Part shown: one piece after another, positions 52,013 to 63,441 of the stretch
Position numbering within the stretch: the stretch's first letter is position 1
Layout: each line of letters starts with the position of its first letter
Assembly (NCBI RefSeq): GCF_002760665.1
Contig: NZ_PDOB01000004.1
Coordinates: forward strand, 108,187-172,186
Reading direction: 5' to 3'
DNA from: Massilia psychrophila
GTDB taxonomy: Bacteria > Pseudomonadota > Gammaproteobacteria > Burkholderiales > Burkholderiaceae_D
DNA: 64,000 nucleotides
Notes under the pieces: generated by a model
The model's input: only the letters and a program-made list of their open reading frames with translations
What the model was told of the DNA's origin: nothing
The model's database searches: none
Program-made: the position numbers and the translations under genes

Positions 52013-53194
52013 TTGCCGCCATTTTTTTCTGGCCCTTCCGTTCCAGCCATCCTGGCACTTGCCGACGGAACGATCTTTAAAGGCATTTCGATAGGCGCTG
52101 CCGGTCATACGACCGGCGAGGTGGTGTTCAACACCGCCATGACAGGCTATCAGGAAATCCTCACCGACCCCAGTTACGCGCGCCAGATCGTTACGCTGAC
52201 GTATCCCCACATCGGCAACTACGGCATCAACCTCGAGGACGTCGAGGCGTCGAAGGTGCATGCGGCCGGCCTGATCATTCGCGACCTGCCTTTGATGGCA
52301 TCGAATTTCCGCTCGACCCAGTCGCTGGCCGACTACCTGAAGGCCGAGAACGTCGTCGCCATCGCCGGCATCGATACCCGCAAGCTGACGCGCTTGCTGC
52401 GCGAGAAGGGCGCCCAGAGCGGCGCCATCCTGACCGGCACCCAGGGCATCGAGCCGCTCGCCGCCCAGGCGCTCGAACTGGCGCGCTCGTTTCCTGGCCT
52501 GGCCGGCATGGACCTGGCAAAAGTGGTGTCGACCAAGACCGCCTACGAGTGGGCCGAATCGGAGTGGGTGCTGGGCGGGGGCTACGGCAAGCAGGCGGCG
52601 CCGAAGTTCCACGTCGTCGCTTTTGATTATGGCGTCAAGCGCAACATCTTGCGCATGCTCGCCCAGCGCGGCTGCAGGATCACCGTGCTGCCGGCCCAGG
52701 CCAGCGCGCTGGACGCGCTCGCGCTCAATCCCGACGGCATCTTTTTAGCCAATGGCCCGGGCGACCCGGAGCCATGTGACTACGCCATCGCCGCCACGCG
52801 CGAGCTGATCGAGCGCGGCATCCCGACCTTCGGCATCTGCCTCGGCCATCAGATCATGGCGTTAGCTTCCGGCGCCAAGACCATGAAAATGAAATTCGGC
52901 CACCACGGCGCCAACCACCCGGTGCAGGACCTCGATTCGAAGAAGGTGATGATCACCTCGCAGAACCACGGTTTCGCCGTCGATGCGGCGACCTTGCCAG
53001 GCAATTGCCGCGTGACCCACGTTTCGCTGTTCGACGGTTCGCTGCAGGGTTTTGCGCGCCTTGACAAACCGGCGTTCTGCTTCCAGGGCCACCCTGAAGC
53101 CTCGCCCGGGCCGACTGACGTCGCTTACCTGTTTGACCGCTTCATCGATCTGATGCAAGCGGCGGAGAATACCAAAATGCAGGAGAAGAATTAA
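52013..53194 (+). CDS. carA: Carbamoyl-phosphate synthase small subunit
   Basis: Glutaminase subunit supplying ammonia to CarB for arginine and pyrimidine synthesis. 393 residues; N-terminal domain with [22 protein letters not shown] and GNYGIN near 58, glutamine amidotransferase domain with the nucleophile cysteine in FGICLGHQ near 280 and a His-Glu pair in [10 protein letters not shown]. Start is a TTG at 52013: AGGAG lies 6 nt upstream, while the in-frame TTG at 52007 would touch the ribosome site. The TTG start and structured leader suggest translational control. The stop overlaps the carB start (TAATG). Confidence 0.93.
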   Translation: MPPFFSGPSVPAILALADGTIFKGISIGAAGHTTGEVVFNTAMTGYQEILTDPSYARQIVTLTYPHIGNYGINLEDVEASKVHAAGLIIRDLPLMASNFRSTQSLADYLKAENVVAIAGIDTRKLTRLLREKGAQSGAILTGTQGIEPLAAQALELARSFPGLAGMDLAKVVSTKTAYEWAESEWVLGGGYGKQAAPKFHVVAFDYGVKRNILRMLAQRGCRITVLPAQASALDALALNPDGIFLANGPGDPEPCDYAIAATRELIERGIPTFGICLGHQIMALASGAKTMKMKFGHHGANHPVQDLDSKKVMITSQNHGFAVDAATLPGNCRVTHVSLFDGSLQGFARLDKPAFCFQGHPEASPGPTDVAYLFDRFIDLMQAAENTKMQEKN

Positions 53195-56100
53195 TGCCAA
53201 AGCGTAGTGACATCCAAACCATCCTGATCATCGGCGCAGGCCCGATCATCATCGGCCAGGCGGTCGAATTCGATTACTCCGGCGCCCAGGCTTGCAAGGC
53301 GCTGCGCGAAGAAGGCTACAAGGTCATCCTCGTCAACAGCAATCCGGCCACCATCATGACCGACCCGGAAACGGCCGACGTCACTTACATCGAGCCGATC
53401 ACCTGGAAGGTCGTCGAGCGCATCATCGCCAAGGAACGTCCCGACGCCATCCTGCCGACGATGGGCGGCCAGACCGCGCTCAATTGCGCACTCGACCTGC
53501 ACAACAACGGCGTGTTGGCAAAATACAACGTCGAACTGATCGGCGCTTCGCCGGAAGCGATCGACAAGGCCGAAGACCGCTCCAAGTTCAAGCAGGCGAT
53601 GACGAAAATCGGCTTGGGTTCGGCGCGTTCGGGCGTCGCCCACAACATGGAAGAATCGTGGGTGGTGCAGCGCGAGATGGGTTTTCCGACCGTCATCCGG
53701 CCGTCGTTCACGATGGGCGGCACCGGCGGCGGCATCGCCTACAACGAAGAAGAATTCGAGTCGATCTGCAAGCGCGGCCTGGAAGCGTCGCCGACCACCG
53801 AGCTGCTGATCGAAGAATCCCTGATTGGCTGGAAAGAGTACGAGATGGAAGTGGTGCGCGACAGCGCCGACAACTGCATCATCATCTGCTCGATCGAGAA
53901 CCTCGACCCGATGGGCGTGCACACGGGCGACTCGATCACGGTGGCGCCGGCGCAGACCTTGACGGACAAGGAATACCAGATCATGCGCAACGCCTCGATC
54001 GCGGTGCTGCGCGAGATCGGCGTCGACACCGGCGGCTCGAACGTGCAGTTCGCCATCAATCCCGAGGACGGCCGCATGATCGTCATCGAGATGAATCCGC
54101 GCGTGTCGCGCTCGTCGGCCCTGGCCTCGAAAGCGACCGGCTTTCCGATCGCCAAAGTGGCGGCCAAGCTGGCGGTCGGCTACACGCTCGACGAATTGCG
54201 CAACGAGATCACCGGCGGCGCCACGCCGGCCTCGTTCGAGCCGTCGATCGATTACGTCGTCGTCAAGATCCCGCGCTTCACGTTTGAAAAATTTCCCGCC
54301 GCCGACCACCACCTCACCACGCAAATGAAATCGGTGGGCGAGGTGATGGCGATCGGGCGCACCTTCCAGGAGTCGTTCCAGAAGGCGCTGCGCGGCCTGG
54401 AGGTAGGCGTCGACGGCCTCAACGAAAAGACGCGCGACCGCGAGAAGATCGAAGAAGAGCTGGGCGAGCCTGGCCCGGACCGCATCTGGTACGTCGGCGA
54501 CGCGTTTGCCCAGGGTTTTACGCTCGAAGAAGTGCACGCGCTGACCCATATCGATCCGTGGTTCCTGGTGCAGATCAAGGAAATCGTCGACATCGAACTG
54601 TGGCTCGACCACCAGAGCCTCGACGCCCTCGACAAGCCGCTGCTCTACAAGCTCAAGCAAAAAGGTTTTTCGGACCGCCGCCTGGCGTTCCTGCTGCACG
54701 TGACCGACACCGAAGTGCGCGAACGGCGCCATGCGATGGGCATCCGCCCGGTCTACAAGCGGGTCGACACCTGCGCCGCCGAATTTTCGACCGACACCGC
54801 CTACATGTATTCGACCTACGACGAGGAGTGCGAGAGCAATCCGACCGACAGGAAAAAAATCATGGTGCTGGGCGGCGGTCCGAACCGCATCGGCCAGGGC
54901 ATCGAATTCGACTACTGCTGCGTGCACGCGGCGCTGGCGCTGCGCGAGGACGGCTATGAAACCATCATGGTCAACTGTAATCCCGAGACCGTCTCGACCG
55001 ACTACGACACGTCCGACCGGCTGTACTTCGAATCGCTGACTTTGGAGGACGTGCTGGAAATCGTCGCCATCGAAAAGCCGGTCGGCGTGATCGTGCAGTA
55101 TGGCGGCCAGACGCCGTTGAAGCTCGCCCTCGACCTCGAAAAAAACGGCGTGCCGATCATCGGCACTTCGCCCGACATGATCGACGCCGCCGAAGACCGC
55201 GAGCGTTTCCAGCAGCTGCTGCACAAACTGGGCCTGCGCCAGCCGCCGAACCGCACCGCGCGCACCGAAGCGGACGCGCTGCGCCTGGCGGTCGAAATCG
55301 GCTACCCGCTGGTAGTGCGCCCATCTTACGTATTGGGCGGGCGGGCGATGGAAATCGTCCACGACCAGCGCGACCTCGAGCGCTACATGCGCGACGCCAT
55401 GAAGGTGTCGCACGATTCGCCGGTGCTGCTCGACCGCTTCCTCAACGACGCCATCGAGTGCGACGTCGACTGCATCTCGGACGGCGAGACCACTTTCATT
55501 GGCGGCGTGATGGAGCACATCGAGCAGGCCGGGGTGCACTCGGGCGACTCGGCCTGTTCGCTGCCGCCGTATTCGCTGTCGCCCGACACCATCGATGAAA
55601 TGAAGCGCCAGACCTCGCTGATGGCCAAGGGCCTGAACGTCATCGGCCTGATGAACGTGCAGTTCGCGATCCAGAAGCAGGAAGTCGACGGCCTCATGGT
55701 CGACACCGTATTCGTCCTCGAAGTCAATCCGCGGGCCTCGCGCACGGTGCCGTTCGTGTCGAAAGCGACCGGGCTGCAACTGGCAAAGATCGCCGCCCGC
55801 TGCATGGTCGGCCAGACGCTGGCGATGCAGGGCGTGACCAAGGAAGTGATTCCGCCGTTCTTTTCCGTCAAGGAAGCGGTGTTCCCGTTCGTGAAATTCC
55901 CGGGCGTCGACACCATCCTCGGGCCGGAAATGAAGTCGACCGGCGAAGTGATGGGCGTCGGCATGACGTTCGGCGAAGCGTTCGTCAAGTCGCAACTGGG
56001 TGCCGGCATCAAGCTGCCGAAGTCGGGCAAGGTGTTCCTGTCGGTGAAGGCGTCCGACAAGCCGCGCACGGTGGCAGTTGCCCGCGACCTGGTCCAGCTG

Positions 56101-56424
56101 GGCTTTTCGCTGGCCGCCACCAAGGGCACGGCGGCGGTGATTGCCGCTGCCGGCATCCCGGTGTCGGCGGTGAACAAGGTGATCGAGGGCCGGCCGCACA
56201 TCGTCGACATGATCAAGAACCACGAGATCACGATGGTGGTCAACACGGTCGAGGAAAAGCGCAGTGCAATTACCGATTCGCGCGCGATCCGTATTTCGGC
56301 GCTGGCCGCGCGCGTGGTAACCTATACCACGATCGCGGGCGCCGAAGCGGCGGTCGAAGGCATGCGCCATCTCGACGAGCTGCGCGTGTATGATTTACAA
56401 GGGCTGCATAAAACCTTAAACTAG
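53194..56424 (+). CDS. carB: Carbamoyl-phosphate synthase large subunit
   Basis: Makes carbamoyl phosphate from bicarbonate, ammonia and two ATP. 1076 residues: first ATP-grasp half (1 to about 400), oligomerisation domain (about 400-550), second ATP-grasp half (about 550-935) and an allosteric MGS-like domain (about 935-1076). Both halves share the [20 protein letters not shown] start. Length is typical (E. coli 1073). It overlaps carA by one base and ends before a strong terminator. Confidence 0.96.
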   Translation: MPKRSDIQTILIIGAGPIIIGQAVEFDYSGAQACKALREEGYKVILVNSNPATIMTDPETADVTYIEPITWKVVERIIAKERPDAILPTMGGQTALNCALDLHNNGVLAKYNVELIGASPEAIDKAEDRSKFKQAMTKIGLGSARSGVAHNMEESWVVQREMGFPTVIRPSFTMGGTGGGIAYNEEEFESICKRGLEASPTTELLIEESLIGWKEYEMEVVRDSADNCIIICSIENLDPMGVHTGDSITVAPAQTLTDKEYQIMRNASIAVLREIGVDTGGSNVQFAINPEDGRMIVIEMNPRVSRSSALASKATGFPIAKVAAKLAVGYTLDELRNEITGGATPASFEPSIDYVVVKIPRFTFEKFPAADHHLTTQMKSVGEVMAIGRTFQESFQKALRGLEVGVDGLNEKTRDREKIEEELGEPGPDRIWYVGDAFAQGFTLEEVHALTHIDPWFLVQIKEIVDIELWLDHQSLDALDKPLLYKLKQKGFSDRRLAFLLHVTDTEVRERRHAMGIRPVYKRVDTCAAEFSTDTAYMYSTYDEECESNPTDRKKIMVLGGGPNRIGQGIEFDYCCVHAALALREDGYETIMVNCNPETVSTDYDTSDRLYFESLTLEDVLEIVAIEKPVGVIVQYGGQTPLKLALDLEKNGVPIIGTSPDMIDAAEDRERFQQLLHKLGLRQPPNRTARTEADALRLAVEIGYPLVVRPSYVLGGRAMEIVHDQRDLERYMRDAMKVSHDSPVLLDRFLNDAIECDVDCISDGETTFIGGVMEHIEQAGVHSGDSACSLPPYSLSPDTIDEMKRQTSLMAKGLNVIGLMNVQFAIQKQEVDGLMVDTVFVLEVNPRASRTVPFVSKATGLQLAKIAARCMVGQTLAMQGVTKEVIPPFFSVKEAVFPFVKFPGVDTILGPEMKSTGEVMGVGMTFGEAFVKSQLGAGIKLPKSGKVFLSVKASDKPRTVAVARDLVQLGFSLAATKGTAAVIAAAGIPVSAVNKVIEGRPHIVDMIKNHEITMVVNTVEEKRSAITDSRAIRISALAARVVTYTTIAGAEAAVEGMRHLDELRVYDLQGLHKTLN

Positions 56425-56456
56425 GGTTAGACTTAGCACTACGCCGTACCTCTTGA

Positions 56457-56501
56457 CCACAGAGTTCGCGCAACCCATACGTTGCGCGCCTCTGTGGTTT
56501 T
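56457..56501 (+). terminator. Intrinsic terminator of carAB
   Basis: CCACAGAG (56457-56464) pairs with (C)TCTGTGG (56490-56497), with an inner CGCGCAAC (56467-56474) pairing with GTTGCGCG (56481-56488). The loop is CCATAC and TTTT follows at 56498-56501. It lies 33 nt past carB. Confidence 0.8.
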
Positions 56502-56556
56502 CACTTTTGGTGTAACTATTCACATCGCCTTCAACACAGCACAGAAGCAGGAAACC

Positions 56557-57036
56557 ATGAATTCATCCGTTCCACTGACCAAATACGGCGCCGAACTCCT
56601 CAAGGCCGAGCTGCACCAGCTGAAAACCAAGGAACGCCGGATCGTCATCGATGCCATCGCCGAAGCGCGCTCGCACGGCGACCTGTCCGAGAACGCCGAG
56701 TACGACGCCGCCAAGGAACGCCAGGCCTTCGTCGAAGGACGCATCGCCGAACTCGAAGGCAAGCTGGGCGCCGCCCAGGTCATCGACCCGGTCACGCTCG
56801 ACGCCGAAGGACGGGTGGTGTTTGCCGCCACCGTCGACCTCGAAGACCTCGACAACGGCCAGAAAGTGACGTATCAAATTGTCGGCCTCGATGAAGCCGA
56901 TTTGAAACTCAACAAGGTATCGGTGACCTCGCCGATTGCCCGCGCGCTGATCGGCAAATACGCCGGCGACGTCGTTGAAGTGCAGGCGCCGTCCGGCCCG
57001 CGCGAATACGAAATCCTCGAAGTCAAATACATCTGA
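56557..57036 (+). CDS. greA: Transcription elongation factor GreA
   Basis: Rescues backtracked RNA polymerase by stimulating cleavage of the nascent RNA. 159 residues: N-terminal coiled coil with the acidic tip GDLSENAEYDAAKE near 42-55, C-terminal FKBP-like domain. The start at 56557 has AGGAAACC directly upstream; a longer 5' frame has no family match. The DUF4149 gene begins at the stop (TGATG). Confidence 0.95.
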   Translation: MNSSVPLTKYGAELLKAELHQLKTKERRIVIDAIAEARSHGDLSENAEYDAAKERQAFVEGRIAELEGKLGAAQVIDPVTLDAEGRVVFAATVDLEDLDNGQKVTYQIVGLDEADLKLNKVSVTSPIARALIGKYAGDVVEVQAPSGPREYEILEVKYI

Positions 57037-57479
57037 TGCTGGCCACCCGGCTTCGCCTCCTGGTTGCCGCGCTATGGGCCGGCAGCCTGTGGACGATCGG
57101 CTATGTAGTGGCGCCAACCTTGTTTCTGAACCTGAACGACAACGTCCAGGCCGGGACCATGGTCGGCTTCCTGCTGCGCAGCCAAGCCTGGCTGTCGATT
57201 GGCTGCGCCATCATCTTGTATGCGCTGGTGAAGTTGTCAAAGATCGAGCCGGCGCAAAAGCGCACGCTGAGCCTGATGATCGTGGCGATGCTGGCGTGTG
57301 CGCTGGTGATCTACGTCGGCTTGCAGCCGGCGATGGCGAGCCTGAAGGAAGCGGCCGGCGCGGCGGGACTTGGCGGCACGCCGGAAGGGCGCCGGTTCGG
57401 CATCCTGCATGGGGTGTCGCAGATGGTGTATCTGGTGGAGAGCGTGCTGGGTGGGGCGTTGTTGGTGAAGATGCGTTAG
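57036..57479 (+). CDS. DUF4149 family membrane protein
   Basis: A 147-residue protein with four hydrophobic helices, beginning LRLLVAALWAGSLWTIGYVVAP as in DUF4149. It overlaps the greA stop and is conserved next to greA in related betaproteobacteria as I recall. Function unknown. Confidence 0.85.
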   Translation: MLATRLRLLVAALWAGSLWTIGYVVAPTLFLNLNDNVQAGTMVGFLLRSQAWLSIGCAIILYALVKLSKIEPAQKRTLSLMIVAMLACALVIYVGLQPAMASLKEAAGAAGLGGTPEGRRFGILHGVSQMVYLVESVLGGALLVKMR

Positions 57480-57531
57480 ACTTGAGCCCGTCGCCGGAGT
57501 CACATCTTCCGAGCCACGCCACAAAAAGCCA

Positions 57532-57561
57532 ACGTCGTCCCCGCGAAAGCGGGGACGACGT
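57532..57561. repeat. REP-like hairpin with GAAA loop
   Basis: ACGTCGTCCCCGC (57532-57544) and GCGGGGACGACGT (57549-57561) form a perfect 13-bp stem with a GAAA loop, in the gap between convergent genes. The sequence type (TCGTCCCCGCGAAAGCGGGG) is a widespread REP in proteobacterial genomes. It may also stop transcripts from both sides. Confidence 0.75.
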
Positions 57562-57571
57562 GCCACGTAAC

Positions 57572-58045
57572 TTACTTGCTACCCAAAGCGCCTTTCTTCG
57601 GGCTCGACTGACGCGGCTTGGCGCGCTTGATGGTGCCGCCTTCGGTCACGCGTTCATTGCCCTTGATCATGACCTTGGTGACGCTCGGGCGCTTGGTGCC
57701 GGAGGCGCTGGCCTTGACGATGGTAACTTCGCGCATGCCCTTGCCGGACTTGCTGCTGCGTTCCTTGATCACGTCGACTTTCGGGCGGTAGACGACCAGC
57801 AGCTTGCCGATCTGTTGCACCGGGTGGGCTTTCAGTTCTTCGCAGATCTGTGCGTACATGGCGACGCGGGCATCGCGGTCGTCGCCGGCCACGCGCACCT
57901 TGATCAGGCCATGCGAGTCCAGGCTGGCGGAAATTTCCTTCATCACCGACACGGTCAGCCCCGCTTCGCCGATAATGACGACCGGCTTGAGCGCATGGGC
58001 TTCAGCGCGCAGTGCGCTGCGCTCGACGGGTGTAAGTTTTTGCAT
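57572..58045 (-). CDS. yhbY: CRM-domain RNA-binding protein YhbY
   Basis: Binds pre-50S ribosomal particles. 157 residues; the CRM domain fills the first 97 residues (LTPVERSALRAEAHALKPVVIIGEAGLT with GxxG-type loop) and a basic C-terminal tail of 60 residues follows (KRPSVTKVMIKGNERV... KKGALGSK) that is longer than in E. coli (97 residues in all). It is divergent from rlmE with 40 nt between starts, a conserved pairing of ribosome-biogenesis genes. Confidence 0.92.
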   Translation of the reverse strand: MQKLTPVERSALRAEAHALKPVVIIGEAGLTVSVMKEISASLDSHGLIKVRVAGDDRDARVAMYAQICEELKAHPVQQIGKLLVVYRPKVDVIKERSSKSGKGMREVTIVKASASGTKRPSVTKVMIKGNERVTEGGTIKRAKPRQSSPKKGALGSK

Positions 58046-58085
58046 AATATTTTAGATAATCCTTTAAAAGCAGTATTCTACGCGA

Positions 58086-58772
58086 ATGGCAAAGAACAAA
58101 TTAAACAAAAACTGGTTGCACGACCACATCAACGACCCCTACGTCAAACTGGCGCAGAAAGAGGGTTATCGTGCACGCGCGGCCTATAAGCTCAAGGAAA
58201 TCGACGAAAGCGAAAAGCTGATCAAGCAAGGCCAGGTTGTTGTCGACCTCGGCAGTACGCCTGGCAGCTGGAGTCAGTACGTGCGCAAGAAAATGTCGGG
58301 CAAGGAGGGCGGCGGCATCACCGGCACCATCATCGGCCTCGACATGCTGCCGATGGACCCGGTGGCCGACGTTCATTTCATCCTCGGCGACTTCCGCGAG
58401 GCCAAGGCGCTGCGCCAGCTCGACGTCATCCTCGAGGGGCGCAAGGCCGATGTAGTGTTGTCGGACATGGCGCCAAACCTGTCGGGTATCCCGACGGCGG
58501 ACTCCGCGCGCATGGAGCATCTGATCGATTTGGCAATCGAGTTCTCTCAACTTCACATGAAGCCGAGTGGTGCGCTATTGGTTAAATGCTTCAAAGACAT
58601 GGGATTTAGCCAGGTGGTCGAGAAGTTTCGGGCCGAATTCAAGACCGTCAAACAGGTCAAGCCGAAGGCCAGTCGCGACAAATCGTCCGAGATATTCCTG
58701 CTCGGGCGGGGTTTGAAGAACCCGGGCGTGCGAAATGCTGTCGAAGAAGATGAAACGTCTCTTGATATTTGA
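58086..58772 (+). CDS. rlmE: 23S rRNA 2'-O-ribose methyltransferase RlmE (FtsJ/RrmJ)
   Basis: Methylates U2552 of 23S rRNA late in 50S assembly. 228 residues; SAM-binding [15 protein letters not shown] near 48-62, the catalytic K-D-K-E set includes Lys37 in YKLKEID, Asp in [11 protein letters not shown] near 123 and Lys in [10 protein letters not shown]. The next gene, ftsH, lies 192 nt downstream on the same strand, the usual rlmE-ftsH order. Confidence 0.95.
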   Translation: MAKNKLNKNWLHDHINDPYVKLAQKEGYRARAAYKLKEIDESEKLIKQGQVVVDLGSTPGSWSQYVRKKMSGKEGGGITGTIIGLDMLPMDPVADVHFILGDFREAKALRQLDVILEGRKADVVLSDMAPNLSGIPTADSARMEHLIDLAIEFSQLHMKPSGALLVKCFKDMGFSQVVEKFRAEFKTVKQVKPKASRDKSSEIFLLGRGLKNPGVRNAVEEDETSLDI

Positions 58773-58964
58773 CCCAATCAGCCGCACATCGACAGGGTAT
58801 GGGACTTTGTCCCGGCAAAATTTGACGGCGAAATCGGCCGCGCAAGATGAATTACAGTGGTTTTTTGGCAAGCCGGCAGGTTGTACTTAGCAAGGCCTGC
58901 TTAATGCGAGTAAAATCGGTGTCCTATATTCGGTAAAAGATGCGCCAGCATCGGAGGAGTTTTC

Positions 58965-60854
58965 GTGAATAATATGTTTTCCAAATCCGCCATCTGGGTG
59001 GTCGTCGCACTGTTGTTGTTCATGCTGTTCAAACAGTTCGACAACCATAGCGTCGCTGCGGGTGCCAAGACCATTACCTATTCCGAGCTGCTCGACGACG
59101 TCAAGTCGAATCGCATCAAGGACGTCGTCATCGAAGGCATCAATATCACTGCCGTACGCACCGACGACACCAAGGTGCGCTCCACCGCGACCGCGCTCGA
59201 CAAAGGCCTGGTCAGCGACCTGGTCAACAACGGCGTGCGCTTCGACATCAAGCCGCCTGAAGAGCCATCGTTCCTGCAACAAGTGTTCATTTCGTGGTTC
59301 CCGATGTTGCTGCTGATCGGCGTATGGGTCTTCTTCATGCGCCAGATGCAAGGCGGCGGCAAGGGCGGCGCTTTCTCCTTCGGCAAATCGAAGGCGCGCA
59401 TGATGGATGAATCCAGCAACACCGTCACTTTCGCCGACGTCGCCGGTTGCGACGAAGCGAAGGAAGAAGTCAACGAGGTCGTCGACTTCCTCAAGGACCC
59501 GACCAAGTTCCAGAAGCTGGGCGGACGCATTCCGCGCGGCGTGCTGATGGTCGGCCCTCCGGGTACCGGTAAAACGCTGTTGGCGCGCGCCATCGCCGGC
59601 GAAGCCAAAGTGCCGTTCTTCTCGATTTCCGGTTCCGATTTCGTCGAAATGTTCGTCGGCGTCGGCGCCAGCCGGGTGCGCGACATGTTCGAGAACGCCA
59701 AAAAGCATTCGCCATGTATCATCTTCATCGATGAGATCGACGCGGTCGGCCGTCATCGCGGCGCCGGCATGGGCGGCGGCAACGACGAGCGCGAACAGAC
59801 GTTGAACCAGCTGCTGGTTGAAATGGATGGTTTTGAAGCCAACTCCGGCGTCATCGTTGTCGCCGCCACCAACCGCGCCGACGTGCTCGACAAAGCACTT
59901 TTGCGTCCGGGCCGTTTCGACCGCCAGGTCACGGTCGGCTTGCCGGACATCCGTGGCCGCGAGCAGATCCTCAACGTCCACATGCGCAAAGTGCCGATCG
60001 GCACCGACGTCAAGGCCGACATCCTGGCCCGCGGCACCCCGGGCTTTTCCGGCGCGGACTTGGCCAACCTGGTCAACGAAGCGGCCCTGTTCGCCGCCCG
60101 TCGCAGCAAGCGCCTGGTCGAGATGATCGATTTCGAAGACGCCAAGGACAAGATCTACATGGGTCCTGAGCGCAAGTCGATGATCATCCGCGAGGAAGAG
60201 CGCCGCAACACGGCGTACCACGAGTCCGGCCACGCCGTGATCGCCAAGCTGTTGCCGAAGGCTGATCCGGTTCACAAGGTCACCATCATGCCGCGCGGCT
60301 ATGCGCTCGGCCTGACGTGGCAGTTGCCGGAACACGACGCCTTGTCCGGTTACAAGGACAAGATGCTGGAAGAAATCTCGATCCTGTTTGGCGGCCGTAT
60401 TGCCGAAGAAATCTTCGTCGGCCAGATGTCGACCGGCGCGTCGAATGACTTCTCGCGGGCCACCAAGCTGGCGCGCTCGATGGTGACGCGTTTCGGCATG
60501 TCCGACAGCATGGGCGTGATGGTCTACGAAGACAGCGAAAATGACGGTTTCTTCGGCGGCGCTACCAAGACGATTTCCGAGGCGACCCAGCAAAAAGTCG
60601 ATGCTGAAATCCGCAACATCCTCGACACCCAGTACGCGCTGTCGCGCCGCCTGCTTGAAGAAAACCGCGACAAGGTCGAAGCCATGACCCGCGCGCTGCT
60701 CGACTGGGAAACCATCGACGCCGAGCAGATCAACGACATTATGGCTGGCCACGAGCCGCGCAATCCGGCTTCAGGCAACGTGAAGCGTGTCCCGCCGTCT
60801 TCTGGCGACGGCGGCTCGGGCGGCATTTCGCCGAACGCGACGGCGCCTGCTTGA
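58965..60854 (+). CDS. ftsH: ATP-dependent zinc metalloprotease FtsH
   Basis: Hexameric membrane protease that degrades unassembled membrane proteins, RpoH and LpxC in other bacteria. 629 residues: helix 1 (about 9-24), periplasmic domain, helix 2 (about 107-126), AAA module with Walker A GPPGTGKT at 197-204, Walker [13 protein letters not shown] and SRH, and zinc site HESGH near 420. The start is GTG 58965 with GGAGGAG six bases upstream. TAAAAT at 58911-58916 may be the -10 of its own promoter. A strong terminator follows. Confidence 0.97.
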   Translation: MNNMFSKSAIWVVVALLLFMLFKQFDNHSVAAGAKTITYSELLDDVKSNRIKDVVIEGINITAVRTDDTKVRSTATALDKGLVSDLVNNGVRFDIKPPEEPSFLQQVFISWFPMLLLIGVWVFFMRQMQGGGKGGAFSFGKSKARMMDESSNTVTFADVAGCDEAKEEVNEVVDFLKDPTKFQKLGGRIPRGVLMVGPPGTGKTLLARAIAGEAKVPFFSISGSDFVEMFVGVGASRVRDMFENAKKHSPCIIFIDEIDAVGRHRGAGMGGGNDEREQTLNQLLVEMDGFEANSGVIVVAATNRADVLDKALLRPGRFDRQVTVGLPDIRGREQILNVHMRKVPIGTDVKADILARGTPGFSGADLANLVNEAALFAARRSKRLVEMIDFEDAKDKIYMGPERKSMIIREEERRNTAYHESGHAVIAKLLPKADPVHKVTIMPRGYALGLTWQLPEHDALSGYKDKMLEEISILFGGRIAEEIFVGQMSTGASNDFSRATKLARSMVTRFGMSDSMGVMVYEDSENDGFFGGATKTISEATQQKVDAEIRNILDTQYALSRRLLEENRDKVEAMTRALLDWETIDAEQINDIMAGHEPRNPASGNVKRVPPSSGDGGSGGISPNATAPA

Positions 60855-60880
60855 TCGTTCGCTTCACTTGTAACATCCCT

Positions 60881-60909
60881 AAAAGGCATCCTGCAGGATG
60901 CCTTTTTTT
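60881..60909 (+). terminator. Intrinsic terminator after ftsH
   Basis: AAAAGGCATCC (60881-60891), loop TGCA, GGATGCCTTTT (60896-60906) is a perfect stem followed by a T-run to 60909. It separates ftsH from folP. Confidence 0.85.
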
Positions 60910-60950
60910 CGTTCCTGCCCCTGTTCCTGCCCTCTAAGCGTTATCTGATC

Positions 60951-61787
60951 ATGCAACCATTCCTGCAATGCGGCCGCTTCGGCTTTGAGCTCAAGGCCAT
61001 GCCGCTGGTGATGGGCATCCTCAACGTCACCCCCGATTCGTTTTCCGATGGCGGGCGCTACCAAGCGCTCGAGTTTGCCATATCGAAGGCGGAAGAAATG
61101 GCCTTCGAAGGCGCCGACCTGATCGACATCGGCGGCGAAACCACGCGTCCGGGCGCGGCGCCCCTGCCTCTCGACGAAGAGCTGCGCCGGGTGATGCCGG
61201 CGCTCTACGCGCTACGCGGGCTCGGCAAGCCGCTCTCGGTCGACACCTACAAGACCGAAGTCATGCGCGAGGCCATCATCGCCGGCGCCGACATGATCAA
61301 CGACGTCAACGGCTTTCGCGCGCCCGGCGCCATCGAAGCAGTCGCCGCCAGCGATTGCGCCTTGTGCGTGATGCACATGCAGAGCACGCCGGCGACGATG
61401 CAGCAAAGTCCGGTCTACACTGACGTCGTGGCCGAAGTGATCGCCTTTTTGCGCGGCCGGATCGACGCCATGCTGGCTGCCGGCATCGCCCGCAACCGCA
61501 TCTGCGTCGACCCCGGCTTCGGCTTTGGCAAAACGACCGAACACAACTACGCCCTGCTGCGCGCGACAAGCCGCATCGAAAGCGAACTCGGCCTGCCGGT
61601 GCTGGCCGGACTGTCGCGCAAGTCGATGATCGGCGCGGTCACCGGCCGCCCGGTCGGGCAGCGCCTGGCCGGCAGCCTGGCCGGGGCATTAGCGGCCGTC
61701 GCGCATGGGGCCAAAATTGTACGAGTGCATGATGTTGCAGAAACAGTAGATGCGCTGAAAGTATGGCAAGCTGCACACCTTGGTTAA
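60951..61787 (+). CDS. folP: Dihydropteroate synthase
   Basis: Joins p-aminobenzoate to hydroxymethyl-dihydropterin diphosphate in folate synthesis; the target of sulfonamides. 278 residues; TIM barrel with [15 protein letters not shown] near 20-35, [16 protein letters not shown] near 55-70, and the C-terminal [10 protein letters not shown]. glmM starts 23 nt after its stop, a conserved operon in many proteobacteria. Confidence 0.95.
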   Translation: MQPFLQCGRFGFELKAMPLVMGILNVTPDSFSDGGRYQALEFAISKAEEMAFEGADLIDIGGETTRPGAAPLPLDEELRRVMPALYALRGLGKPLSVDTYKTEVMREAIIAGADMINDVNGFRAPGAIEAVAASDCALCVMHMQSTPATMQQSPVYTDVVAEVIAFLRGRIDAMLAAGIARNRICVDPGFGFGKTTEHNYALLRATSRIESELGLPVLAGLSRKSMIGAVTGRPVGQRLAGSLAGALAAVAHGAKIVRVHDVAETVDALKVWQAAHLG

Positions 61788-61810
61788 ATTTAACGAACGA
61801 CGAGACAAAT

Positions 61811-63148
61811 ATGGCACGTAAATATTTCGGTACCGACGGCATCCGCGGCCTGGTGGGCGTTGCGCCCATCACCCCGGACTTTGTAATGCGCCTGGGATAC
61901 GCCGCCGGCAAGGTACTGGCGAAATCAACCGGCGCCAGCGGCCGTCCTACCGTGCTAATCGGCAAGGACACCCGCATTTCCGGCTACATGCTCGAAGCGG
62001 CGCTGGAAGCGGGCTTTTCGGCCGCCGGCGTCGACGTGATGCTGGCCGGCCCGATGCCGACGCCGGCCATCGCCTACCTGACGCGGGCATTACGGCTGTC
62101 GGCTGGCGTGGTGATTTCAGCTTCGCACAACCCGTTCCAGGACAATGGCATCAAGTTCTTCTCCGAATTCGGCACCAAGCTGCCGGACACGGTCGAGCAT
62201 GAAATTGAAGCGGCGCTCGATTTTCCAATGGAATGCGTGGCCGCCGAGAAACTCGGCCGCGCCAAGCGCCTGTTTGACGCCCAGGGCCGCTACATCGAGT
62301 TTTGCAAGGGCACCTTCCCGAACGAGCTCGACCTGAAAGGCTTAAAAATCGTGGTCGACTGCGCCCACGGCGCCGCCTACCAGATCGCCCCGCCCGTGTT
62401 CCACGAACTCGGCGCCGAAGTGATCGCCATCGGCGCCTCGCCGGACGGCTTCAACATCAACGCCGGCTTCGGCGCCACCGCACCGAAGGCGCTGGCCGCC
62501 GCGGTACTCGAGCACAAGGCCGACCTCGGCATTGCCCTCGACGGCGACGCCGACCGCCTGATCATGTGCGACGCCAACGGCCGCCTGTACAACGGCGACG
62601 AGCTGCTGTACGTAATGGTGCGCGACCGCATGGCGACCGGCCCGGTGGCGGGCGCCGTCGGCACCCTGATGACGAACATGGCGCTGGAAGTTAAATTCAA
62701 GGAACTCGGCGTCGGCTTCGCCCGCGCCAAGGTAGGCGACCGCTACGTCCTCGAAGTCATGCAGGAGCGCGGCTGGCTGTTCGGCGGCGAAGGCTCCGGC
62801 CACCTGCTCGCGCTCGACAAGCATACCACCGGCGACGGCATCGTCTCGGCCTTGCAGGTGCTGTCGGCCCTCAAGCGCGACGGCAAGTCGCTGGCCGAAT
62901 GCTGCGGCGAACTGACGCTGTACCCGCAGACGCTGATCAACCTGAAAGTGGCGGCCGGCTTCGACTGGACCAAGAACGCGCACATGGTGGCCGAAAAAGA
63001 CTTGGTCGAGCGCGAACTGGGCGACACGGGGAGAGTGCTGATCCGCGCCTCCGGCACCGAGCCGCTCATCCGCGTGATGGTTGAAGCGAAAACTGCCGCC
63101 CTGGCCGAGAGCATGGCACGCCGTATCGCCGACAAGGTCGCCGCCTAG
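61811..63148 (+). CDS. glmM: Phosphoglucosamine mutase
   Basis: Converts glucosamine-6-phosphate to glucosamine-1-phosphate for cell-wall precursors. 445 residues of the alpha-D-phosphohexomutase family: FGTDGIRG near the start, phosphoserine Ser105 in [11 protein letters not shown], metal loop DGDADR near 243 and the [12 protein letters not shown] phosphate-binding site near the end. The start ATG 61811 begins [10 protein letters not shown]; a longer frame from 61763 overlaps folP. Confidence 0.96.
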   Translation: MARKYFGTDGIRGLVGVAPITPDFVMRLGYAAGKVLAKSTGASGRPTVLIGKDTRISGYMLEAALEAGFSAAGVDVMLAGPMPTPAIAYLTRALRLSAGVVISASHNPFQDNGIKFFSEFGTKLPDTVEHEIEAALDFPMECVAAEKLGRAKRLFDAQGRYIEFCKGTFPNELDLKGLKIVVDCAHGAAYQIAPPVFHELGAEVIAIGASPDGFNINAGFGATAPKALAAAVLEHKADLGIALDGDADRLIMCDANGRLYNGDELLYVMVRDRMATGPVAGAVGTLMTNMALEVKFKELGVGFARAKVGDRYVLEVMQERGWLFGGEGSGHLLALDKHTTGDGIVSALQVLSALKRDGKSLAECCGELTLYPQTLINLKVAAGFDWTKNAHMVAEKDLVERELGDTGRVLIRASGTEPLIRVMVEAKTAALAESMARRIADKVAA

Positions 63149-63167
63149 CTAAATTGAAGGCGCCGCA

Positions 63168-63196
63168 TTGACGGCAAGGGCAGGGCGCGGTATGAT
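63168..63196 (+). promoter_or_regulatory. Promoter of tRNA-Pro
   Basis: TTGACG (63168-63173) and TATGAT (63191-63196) with a 17-nt spacer. Predicted start near 63203, two nt before the mature tRNA 5' end. Confidence 0.75.
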
Positions 63197-63204
63197 GTCG
63201 TCTT

Positions 63205-63281
63205 CGGAGTGTGGCGCAGCCCGGTAGCGCACCTGGTTTGGGACCAGGGGGTCCAAGGTTCGAATCCTTGTACTCCGACCA
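63205..63281 (+). tRNA. tRNA-Pro (TGG anticodon)
   Basis: 77 nt with encoded CCA. Acceptor stem CGGAGTG/TACTCCG, D stem GCGC/GCGC, anticodon stem CCTGG/CCAGG with loop TTTGGGA giving anticodon TGG at 63239-63241, and T arm with GGTTCGAATCC. Read by eye, all four arms pair. Confidence 0.95.
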
Positions 63282-63293
63282 AGTTTTACGAGG

Positions 63294-63323
63294 CGGGCTG
63301 TCATTTCGGTGACGGCCCGTTTT
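63294..63323 (+). terminator. Intrinsic terminator after tRNA-Pro
   Basis: CGGGCTGTCA (63294-63303) pairs with TGACGGCCCG (63310-63319) with one G-T pair across a TTTCGG loop, then TTTT (63320-63323). It should separate tRNA-Pro from tRNA-Arg transcription. Confidence 0.75.
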
Positions 63324-63364
63324 CTATTGCGTGCGATCTTTTTTCGGTTGCACCGCTTCATATA

Positions 63365-63441
<77 letters not shown>

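Noticed and set aside
53191..56370. A 1059-codon open frame antisense to carB
   Set aside because: High GC at third positions of carB keeps the opposite strand open; composition is repetitive (His/Arg/Asp/Val) with no domain, and carB itself is unmistakable.
58887..60752. A 621-codon open frame opposite ftsH
   Set aside because: Shadow frame without motifs; FtsH motifs are intact on the plus strand.
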